A stretch of 5,051 bases of DNA from Acidobacteriaceae bacterium (GTDB lineage: Bacteria; Acidobacteriota; Terriglobia; Terriglobales; Acidobacteriaceae), in contig DAHUZD010000088.1 in the NCBI GenBank assembly GCA_027306745.1, positions 1-5,051 of the forward strand, given 5' to 3'. This document shows, piece by piece, positions 1 through 5,051 of this stretch (position 1 is its first letter; the number at the start of each line of letters is the position of its first letter). The position numbers and the translations under genes are program-made. The notes below the pieces were generated by a model. That model saw only the letters and a list, made by a program, of their open reading frames with translations, did no database searches and was not told where the DNA came from.

Positions 1-2
1 CC

Positions 3-53
3 ATCGCGGCCACGATCAGCGGCATTGCGGCCGGGCTGCGCAGCACCGGATAG
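3..53 (+). CDS. Possible C-terminal end of a gene running off the left edge
   Basis: The frame starting at base 3 reads IAATISGIAAGLRSTG and then stops at TAG (51-53). Nearly all third codon positions are G or C, as expected for coding DNA in this genome. If real, this gene converges on the sugar transporter, and a GC-rich hairpin follows its stop directly. The peptide is too short to assign a family. The rival reading is a minus-strand gene starting at ATG 25-23 (MPLIVAAM) or GTG 46-44 and continuing to the left. It also has GC-rich third positions, but neither start has a Shine-Dalgarno sequence. The plus-strand reading is only slightly preferred. Confidence 0.3.
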   Translation: MAATISGIAAGLRSTG

Positions 54-79
54 CGCGCGCAAGCACCCTAAGCGCGCGC
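53..79. repeat. GC-only hairpin from two (GC)4 blocks
   Basis: GCGCGCGC occurs at 53-60 and again at 72-79. It is also a 10-bp direct repeat, AGCGCGCGCA, at 52-61 and 71-80. The two blocks can pair as an 8-bp stem with an 11-nt loop. The first block begins at the last base of the possible plus-strand stop codon, which is where a terminator hairpin might sit. No T-tract follows on either strand, so a classical intrinsic terminator is not supported. Slippage at alternating GC is an equally good origin. Confidence 0.35.
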
Positions 80-103
80 AGATGCGATGATGTGTTGCAG
101 ATA

Positions 104-158
104 CCTTCCCCTGGCTACGCGCGGGACAGGCTCAGGCTCGCTCGGAAGGACAAGGTGT
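104..158 (-). repeat. Dispersed intergenic repeat, family A, copy 1
   Basis: Read on the minus strand, this 55-nt stretch matches the plus strand at 1862-1927. Both begin ACACC, share GTCCTTCCGAGC, and then share a 31-nt block beginning TGAGCCTGTCCCG and ending GGGGAAGG, with three mismatches. Copy 1 lacks about 10 nt in the middle and 1 nt near the start. The ends carry CCTTCC (104-109) and GGAAGG (144-149), so the unit can fold as a hairpin-ended element. Similarity stops abruptly on both sides, as expected of a discrete element. It contains no open frame of its own. It is probably a REP- or MITE-like element, but the family name is unknown to me. Confidence 0.7.
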
Positions 159-191
159 TTGCAGTGCGGAAATTTTCTTCACGCGACAAAC

Positions 192-352
192 CATTCTGAG
201 CACAGCGAAGAATCCAGAGAATGCGGGCCAGGTCGTGGCTGTCGTGGTCCTGGCTCTGTTGCCTCCGCAAAGACTCTCTGGATTCTTCCCGTACGCCCCG
301 TCCGCATGGTCGGACCCGCTCACGGCAGGCTGTCGCCATGCGCCTCAGAATG
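192..352. repeat. Two facing copies of intergenic repeat family B (interrupted dyad)
   Basis: CATTCTGAG (192-200) is the exact reverse complement of 344-352, and AAGAATCCAGAGA (208-220) is the exact reverse complement of 275-287. The two arms are therefore the same two-block repeat in opposite orientation. In the left copy the blocks are 7 nt apart. In the right copy they are 56 nt apart (288-343), and that insert holds a small dyad, GTCCG/CGGAC, at 300-304 and 311-315. The inner arms could pair as a 13-bp stem with a 54-nt loop. The whole structure lies just downstream of the sugar transporter stop, where it could protect the 3' end of the transcript or weakly terminate it. Motifs of the type CATTCTGAG...GAAGAATCC are, from memory, common between genes in acidobacteria. 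Together with copy 1 of family A, this accounts for most of the 54-374 gap. No gene is supported there. Confidence 0.7.
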
Positions 353-374
353 ACTCGGTGTATTTGAAATGCTG

Positions 375-1706
375 CTACGCCTGCTGCTCAGCGGCGTGCG
401 CGGCCGAGGATAAGTGGCGCGGCACGCGGAAGCCACGGAAGCCGTAAAAGCATATATAGCTGTAGCAGACCAGTGGCAACAGAAAGGCGTGATGAATGCC
501 GATGCGATCGGCCAGCGCGCCTTGCACCAAGGGAATGAGCGCGCCGCCAATGACGGCAGCCACCAGCAGGCTGGAGCCTCGATTGGTGAGCGGACCGAGA
601 TCCGTAAGCGCCAGCGCGAAGATGTTCGGCCACATGATGGAGTTGAAGAGGCCGACGGCGATGATGCTCCACATGGCCACGTGGCCGAAGCTGAGCATGG
701 AGGTGGCCACCAGCGCAAAGGCCACAATGGCCGCCACACCCAGCACGCGGTTAGCGCGCAGCTTTTGCGTGAGGCCCGCACCCGCTGCACGGCCCACCAT
801 CGCACTGCCCCAGTAAAACGCCACAAAGCCCGCGGCGGCCTTCAGGCTGAGATTGCCGATCTCTGGCCGGTTCAGATAATTGACCATGAAGCTGCCGATG
901 GAGACCTCTGCGCCGACATATACGAAAATGGCCACGACGCCGAGGATGAGATGGCGGTACTCCCAAATGCTGCGTTCAGCGTGGGAGTCGGGATGCGCGG
1001 TCAGATTCTCCGTGGCCAGACCGGGCAGCTTGAAAATTGCCATGGCCAGCGCGTAGGCCAACAGAATGGCGGCGATGAGTATATAAGGCTTGATGACGAC
1101 GGAAGCCTGCGCCACCTGATAGGCGTGCAGAGCGGCTGGGGTGAGTGTGCGCAGCGCCTCTGGAGCCAGCGGAGCCAGGCCGAGGATGAAGAGTCCGCCG
1201 AGATACGGCGCGATCGTCGTGCCCAGCGAGTTGAAAGCTCCGGCCAGATTCAAACGGCTGGCGGAGGTGCGCGCCGGACCCAGCGCGGCAACGTAAGGAT
1301 TGGCCGAAACTTGCAGGAGCGTCATGCCAGCAGCAACGACGCTGAGCGCGACCAGAAACATGGGGAAGGACGGCACCAAGGCGGCGGGAATAAAGAGCAA
1401 CGCGCCAGCGGCCATGACGGCCAGCCCGGCAACCATCGTCCACTTGTAACCGATCCACTGGATGACCTTGCCCGACGGCAACGCAAAAACAAAGTAGGCG
1501 GAAAAGAAGAAGGTCTGCACCAGCATGACCTCCGCGTAGTTGAGCGTGAAAACACTCTTCAGATGCGGGATCAGAATGTCGTTCAGGCAGGTGATGAAGC
1601 CCCACAGAAAGAAGAGGGTGGTCACCATGGCCAGGGCGCTGCGCATGCTGACGCCGGGTTCGGCGCTGATTTGGACTGAGGTGTTGCTGGGGGCGGCAAT
1701 GGCCAT
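375..1706 (-). CDS. FucP/GluP-family sugar:proton symporter (MFS)
   Basis: This encodes a 443-residue inner-membrane importer of the fucose/glucose/galactose:H+ symporter branch of the MFS, with about 12 hydrophobic segments. Family hallmarks in order are FFLWGF and LNDILIPHLK (residues 32-50), SAYFVFALPSGK (69-80), GYKWTMVAGL (86-95), LLQVSANPYVAALGP (130-144), NSLGTTIAPYLGG (159-171) and YVGAEVSIGSFMVNYL (263-278). Asp43 aligns with the essential Asp46 of E. coli FucP. The position of FucP Glu135 is Gln132, as in GluP-like glucose/galactose carriers, so fucose is the less likely substrate. The start chosen is ATG 1706-1704, because AAAGGAA lies 11 nt upstream. An upstream in-frame ATG at 1859 would add 51 residues that do not look like MFS sequence. 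The length is normal for the family. The exact sugar is uncertain. Confidence 0.92.
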   Translation of the reverse strand: MAIAAPSNTSVQISAEPGVSMRSALAMVTTLFFLWGFITCLNDILIPHLKSVFTLNYAEVMLVQTFFFSAYFVFALPSGKVIQWIGYKWTMVAGLAVMAAGALLFIPAALVPSFPMFLVALSVVAAGMTLLQVSANPYVAALGPARTSASRLNLAGAFNSLGTTIAPYLGGLFILGLAPLAPEALRTLTPAALHAYQVAQASVVIKPYILIAAILLAYALAMAIFKLPGLATENLTAHPDSHAERSIWEYRHLILGVVAIFVYVGAEVSIGSFMVNYLNRPEIGNLSLKAAAGFVAFYWGSAMVGRAAGAGLTQKLRANRVLGVAAIVAFALVATSMLSFGHVAMWSIIAVGLFNSIMWPNIFALALTDLGPLTNRGSSLLVAAVIGGALIPLVQGALADRIGIHHAFLLPLVCYSYICFYGFRGFRVPRHLSSAAHAAEQQA

Positions 1707-1717
1707 CGGGTTTAGGG

Positions 1718-1724
1718 TTCCTTT
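1718..1724 (-). promoter_or_regulatory. Shine-Dalgarno deciding the sugar transporter start
   Basis: AAAGGAA on the minus strand ends 11 nt before ATG 1706-1704. The spacing is slightly long but acceptable. It is the main reason for preferring this start over the ATG at 1859 and the internal ATG at 1646, which has no purine-rich site. Confidence 0.5.
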
Positions 1725-1763
1725 GCGGAAAAAAGTCGGAGCCAGTTGGCGTTCTGATTGGCA

Positions 1764-1769
1764 ATTGTA
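1764..1769 (-). promoter_or_regulatory. Candidate -10 box of the sugar transporter gene
   Basis: TACAAT on the minus strand matches five of six bases of the housekeeping -10 consensus and lies 57 nt upstream of the chosen start. The best -35 candidate at a 17-nt spacer is TTTCAT, which is weak. The position is sensible, between the repeats and the gene, but this is a pattern match only. Confidence 0.3.
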
Positions 1770-1861
1770 CCTGCAAAATGGCGCAGATGAAATCGTTATC
1801 ACGGAAGGATGGCGAGGAGGAACTCTCTTGCCGGGCTGGGGGTCAGGCAGTTCTCTCATCT

Positions 1862-1927
1862 ACACCCTCGTCCTTCCGAGCAAAGCGCGGAGCGCGTGAG
1901 CCTGTCCCGAGCGAAGCCGGGGGAAGG
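1862..1927 (+). repeat. Dispersed intergenic repeat, family A, copy 2
   Basis: This is the longer (66-nt) partner of the element at 104-158, in opposite orientation. It shares ACACC, GTCCTTCCGAGC and the 31-nt block starting TGAGCCTGTCCCG. It carries an extra GC-rich central stretch (about 1882-1896). Its ends, TCCTTCC (1871-1877) and GGAAGGA (1922-1928), are perfect 7-bp inverted repeats, so it can fold back on itself. It lies upstream of the sugar transporter and downstream of the MFS exporter. The two copies therefore bracket the sugar transporter gene. Confidence 0.7.
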
Positions 1928-1950
1928 AACCTATGGTTTTCTGCACAAAA

Positions 1951-2006
1951 ACGAACCGCAGGTTTCTCCACTGCGTCCGCTGGAGTGGACTCCGGTCGAA
2001 ATGACT
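1951..2006 (-). repeat. Dispersed intergenic repeat, probable family C, with hairpin
   Basis: On the minus strand this begins AGTCATTTCGACCGG and ends with GTGGAGAAACC and GCGGTTCGT. I recognise this kind of unit from intergenic regions of acidobacterial genomes, by memory only. Its opening AGTCATT-YYGA resembles the right-hand family B copy (AGTCATTCTGAG at about 344-355). It contains the perfect dyad GGAGT-GG-ACTCC (1982-1993) and an alternative pairing, TCCACT (1967-1972) with AGTGGA (1984-1989). It sits 34 nt after the MFS exporter stop and could act as a weak 3'-end structure, but no T-tract follows. With copy 2 of family A and the promoter region it accounts for most of the 1707-2039 gap. 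Confidence 0.5.
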
Positions 2007-2039
2007 GGATGGATATGGGCGGGCTTGTGCAGAGTTGCC

Positions 2040-3374
2040 TTAGTGGATGGGATCGGCGGAGGCTTCCTGCTCCTGTGCGGGCAGCAGCGCGTCTTCGCTC
2101 AACTGATCCACAGAGCGCAGCGCGGGAAAGAAGGCCGACCAGAGTCCGGTGACCATCATGGAGCCGATGCCGCCGGCCACCACTGCGCGCACGGCTCCCC
2201 ACCATTGCGCGGTGACGCCGCTTTCAAAGTCGCCAAACTCGTTGCTGGCACCAATGAAGACAGCGTTGACAGCGCTGACGCGGCCGCGCATCTGTTGGGG
2301 CGTGGCCAGTTGAATGAGCGAGGAGCGCACGACGACGCTGACCATGTCTGCCGCGCCGACCACCAGCAAGGCGGCCAGTGAGAGCAGCATGTTTTTTGAC
2401 AGGCCAAAGACCACCGTGGCGGCTCCAAACAGGCCGACGCAGAGCAGCATATTTTTGCCAGCGCGGCGGTGCATGGGGCGAAGGATGAGCGCGATGGAGA
2501 CCGTCAAGGCTCCTATGGCTGGCGCGGCGCGCAACATACCCAGGCCGCGCGGCCCGGCGTGGAGAATGTCCTGGGCGTAGATGGGCAGCAGCGCCACAGC
2601 TCCGCCGAGCAGAACGGCGAAGAGGTCGAGCGAGGTGGCCCCCAGCAGCAGTTTGCGTTGCCAGACGTAGCGCAGGCCGGCCAGCAAAGTTTCTGCGGAC
2701 ATGGAGCGCTGCTCCTGCCGCCCGGGCCGCACAGAGAGCGACAGGATCAGCGACAGGAATATGCCGAGCATCATCAGCGTGAACAGGTACACGATGCCTG
2801 CTCCATACAGATGAGCGCCGAAGGGCGCAGGCAGCCAATGCAGCAAGGGCATCGTGAAGAGCACGCCGCCTGCCGCAGGCCCGAGAATGGAGGCCATTTG
2901 AAATACGGTTGCACCCCAGGAAACGGCGTTGACGAAATCTTTTTTCTGCACAAGGTGTGGCAGCAGCGCCGAGCTGGCCGGGCCGCTGAAGGCGCGACCG
3001 GAGCCAATGAAAAACAGCACGGCGTAGATGGCCAGCACATTGCGCGTGCCCGTCCAGGCCAGAAAGAGCAGCGTGGCCGTGCAGAGGCATTGCAGGCTAT
3101 AGCAGGTGAGAATGACGCGCCGCCGGTCGTAACGGTCTGCGGTGTGGCCAGCCAGAATAAGAAACAACATGCCCGGCAAAAAAAGCATCAGCCCGGTATA
3201 GCCGAGGTCAATGGCGCGGTGCGTGATCTGATAGACCTGCCATGCGACGGCGACGGCCTGCGCCTCCGCGCCCAGAATTACCAGCAGGCGCGCCAGTTGA
3301 TACCGGCGGAAGTCGCGCGATTGAAAGGCAGCCACGGAGTGGTGGGATGAGTTGGGATCCGGCGCGTCAGCCAT
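2040..3374 (-). CDS. EntS-like MFS exporter (DHA3 / MFS_3 type)
   Basis: This is a 444-residue inner-membrane MFS protein, probably a proton-driven exporter of a siderophore, drug or other small molecule. The N-terminus is polar, followed by FQSRDFRRYQLARLL (17-31), typical of the EntS/MFS_3 branch. MFS motif A is GHTADRYDRR (76-85). The segment LATPQQMRGRVSAVNAVF (356-373), followed by SNEFGDFESG (377-386), is the branch signature. The C-terminal tail is hydrophilic. ATG 3374-3372 is the furthest upstream start possible, because an in-frame TAG lies three codons earlier. No good Shine-Dalgarno is visible. The gene follows mtnA by 108 nt on the same strand, so co-transcription is possible but not shown. 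Substrate assignment is an inference: no siderophore biosynthesis or receptor gene is in view. Confidence 0.88.
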   Translation of the reverse strand: MADAPDPNSSHHSVAAFQSRDFRRYQLARLLVILGAEAQAVAVAWQVYQITHRAIDLGYTGLMLFLPGMLFLILAGHTADRYDRRRVILTCYSLQCLCTATLLFLAWTGTRNVLAIYAVLFFIGSGRAFSGPASSALLPHLVQKKDFVNAVSWGATVFQMASILGPAAGGVLFTMPLLHWLPAPFGAHLYGAGIVYLFTLMMLGIFLSLILSLSVRPGRQEQRSMSAETLLAGLRYVWQRKLLLGATSLDLFAVLLGGAVALLPIYAQDILHAGPRGLGMLRAAPAIGALTVSIALILRPMHRRAGKNMLLCVGLFGAATVVFGLSKNMLLSLAALLVVGAADMVSVVVRSSLIQLATPQQMRGRVSAVNAVFIGASNEFGDFESGVTAQWWGAVRAVVAGGIGSMMVTGLWSAFFPALRSVDQLSEDALLPAQEQEASADPIH

Positions 3375-3396
3375 GGCGTTCTACTATGTTGTCACA

Positions 3397-3434
3397 TCCG
3401 CGGAATTTGTGCGGACATGTGCGCAGATGCGGAC
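3397..3434. promoter_or_regulatory. Short iterated and palindromic motifs upstream of the MFS exporter
   Basis: The gap between mtnA and the exporter contains the 8-bp palindrome TCCGCGGA (3397-3404), then TGTGCG at 3408-3413 and 3418-3423, exactly 10 bp apart. TGCGGAC also occurs twice, at 3410-3416 and 3428-3434. Same-face spacing of repeats just upstream of an exporter gene fits a regulator binding site. No regulator is encoded nearby, and GC-rich DNA gives such matches by chance. Confidence 0.25.
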
Positions 3435-3482
3435 GCGCGAGGCTTCCCAAATGCGCAATGAAGCGTGCCGTCGTCAGAGACT

Positions 3483-4556
<1,074 letters not shown>

Positions 4557-4569
4557 AGCCTGCTTGTAT

Positions 4570-4575
4570 TGTAGG
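4570..4575 (-). promoter_or_regulatory. Candidate -10 box in the anti-sigma/mtnA gap
   Basis: TACAAT on the minus strand lies about 13 nt upstream of the mtnA start, within the 46-nt gap after the anti-sigma gene. No convincing -35 box lies at the usual distance. If used, it would give mtnA a nearly leaderless transcript independent of the sigma/anti-sigma genes. The evidence is weak. Confidence 0.2.
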
Positions 4576-4602
4576 GCAGCGGTGCGGGATGGATGGAATG
4601 GG

Positions 4603-4875
4603 CTATTCGGAAGAACCGGAGGAGCAATCCTGATTGGCTTCGCGCATTTTGGAACACTTCTTCATGACGGCTTCTTGAATTTTGGTACGCAGGTTGTCGG
4701 GCAGCTCATAGAGTTCGTTGTTGCGGTAAATCTCAATGGTCTTGCGCGTGGTGTTGAATGTGACCTGGCAATGGCTGCAACGGAAGGCGTGGGTCTCCAG
4801 TTCAGCGCGCAGCTCGGTTGCGGTTTGCTGGTCGAGGTAATCTTCGAGCCGTTCGAGAAACTCTCTGCAGTTCAT
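4603..4875 (-). CDS. Small ZAS-type (zf-HC2) anti-sigma factor
   Basis: This is a 90-residue soluble protein without a membrane segment. It probably binds and inhibits the ECF sigma factor encoded immediately upstream. Cys3, His29, Cys33 and Cys36 give the zinc-site pattern C-x25-H-x3-C-x2-C. These spacings match the ligands Cys11, His37, Cys41 and Cys44 of Streptomyces RsrA, a thiol-redox-sensitive anti-sigma factor. Between them, [12 protein letters not shown] (6-17) is the expected helix of the fold. The C-terminal half ([16 protein letters not shown], 55-70) would contact the sigma factor; two further cysteines lie at 74 and 84. The ATG overlaps the sigma stop as ATGA, and AGGGAG (4888-4883) lies 7 nt upstream. 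Redox sensing is inferred from the zinc-site spacing and is not proven, since many ZAS proteins share it. Confidence 0.85.
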   Translation of the reverse strand: MNCREFLERLEDYLDQQTATELRAELETHAFRCSHCQVTFNTTRKTIEIYRNNELYELPDNLRTKIQEAVMKKCSKMREANQDCSSGSSE

Positions 4876-5051
4876 GCCTGTTCTCCCTGGGGAACACGGA
4901 AGTAGCGGCTGAGGCGGTCGCGCAATTGCAGGCGCGCGCGCAGCAGCCGGCTTTTTACCGCAGGAATGCTCAAGCCCAAGGCCTCCGCAGTCTCCTCTGT
5001 CGAAAGACCATCGATGTCGCGCAGAGCAAAGACGGCACGGAATCCTGGAGA
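4872..5051 (-). CDS. ECF sigma-70 family factor, C-terminal part (region 4)
   Basis: The last 59 codons of a gene that enters from the right edge end at TGA (4874-4872). The reading starts SPGFRAVFALRDIDGLSTEE, followed by TAEALGLSIPAVKSRLLRAR. This is the sigma region 4 helix-turn-helix that reads the -35 promoter element, with the usual conserved xLRDIDGLSxEExAxxLG and VKSRLxRAR pattern of ECF (RpoE-like) factors. Region 2 lies outside the window, so the ECF group cannot be assigned. The ATGA overlap with the anti-sigma gene implies translational coupling, which keeps the two partners in balance. Such pairs usually drive their own transcription, but the promoter is not in view. Confidence 0.92.
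   Translation of the reverse strand, partial: SPGFRAVFALRDIDGLSTEETAEALGLSIPAVKSRLLRARLQLRDRLSRYFRVPQGEQA
4883..4888 (-). promoter_or_regulatory. Ribosome binding site of the anti-sigma gene inside the sigma gene
   Basis: AGGGAG on the minus strand lies 7 nt before the anti-sigma ATG (4875-4873), within the last codons of the sigma gene. It supports this start and an active re-initiation at the ATGA overlap. Confidence 0.65.

Noticed and set aside
192..352. CRISPR array
   Set aside because: Only two repeat copies exist, they face each other instead of running in tandem, and there are no regular spacers.
87..447. Short open frames in the 54-374 gap on both strands
   Set aside because: They run through repeat elements, overlap one another, and have no ribosome binding sites or protein-like composition.
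414..1679. 421-codon plus-strand open frame opposite the sugar transporter
   Set aside because: It is an antisense shadow in GC-rich DNA. Its translation is rich in Gly, Arg, His and Gln with no family motif, while the minus strand carries clear MFS signatures throughout.
1707..1859. N-terminal extension of the sugar transporter from ATG 1859
   Set aside because: The extra 51 residues do not resemble any MFS N-terminus, and a Shine-Dalgarno sits before ATG 1706. The extension would also cover the candidate promoter.
104..1927. A composite transposon carrying the sugar transporter
   Set aside because: Inverted repeat copies flank the gene, but they are about 60 nt long, no transposase is present, and no target-site duplication can be seen. 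The gene's composition matches its neighbours.
2469..3350. 293-codon plus-strand open frame opposite the MFS exporter
   Set aside because: Low-complexity shadow composition (many Gln, Gly and Arg) and no recognisable domain. It lies fully inside a well-supported gene.

Overview
This is a GC-rich, densely coded bacterial chromosomal window in which every well-supported gene lies on the minus strand. From high to low coordinates these are: the C-terminal end of an ECF sigma factor, a small zinc-binding anti-sigma factor, methylthioribose-1-phosphate isomerase (mtnA), an EntS-like MFS exporter, and a FucP/GluP-type sugar:proton symporter. The protein styles, the short ZAS anti-sigma factor and especially the intergenic repeats (of the CATTCTGAG...GAAGAATCC and GTCATTTCGACCGGAG type) suggest an acidobacterium of the Terriglobia/Acidobacteriaceae kind. 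That assignment rests on memory of such genomes and not on a search, so it is moderate in confidence.

Layout. At 4603-5051 the sigma and anti-sigma genes overlap by ATGA and form a translationally coupled regulatory pair. mtnA (3483-4556) starts 46 nt after the anti-sigma stop and could be read from the same transcript, although a TACAAT box in the gap offers a private promoter. A 108-nt gap with short iterated motifs separates mtnA from the MFS exporter (2040-3374). A 333-nt gap (1707-2039) then holds two different dispersed-repeat elements plus the probable promoter of the sugar transporter (375-1706). The last gap (54-374) holds an inverted copy of one of those repeats and a pair of facing repeat copies. 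It ends in what may be the last 17 codons of a plus-strand gene converging on the transporter.

The genes do not form one obvious pathway. The sigma/anti-sigma pair is a stress or redox signalling unit. MtnA recycles the methylthioribose moiety left over from S-adenosylmethionine use. The two MFS proteins are a drug/siderophore-type exporter and a hexose importer. I see no transposase, phage, CRISPR, tRNA or rRNA. The most interesting structure is the intergenic repeat content: hairpin-ended elements of one family sit in opposite orientation on either side of the sugar transporter gene, and two further repeat families are mixed in. No new enzymatic or defence system is visible.
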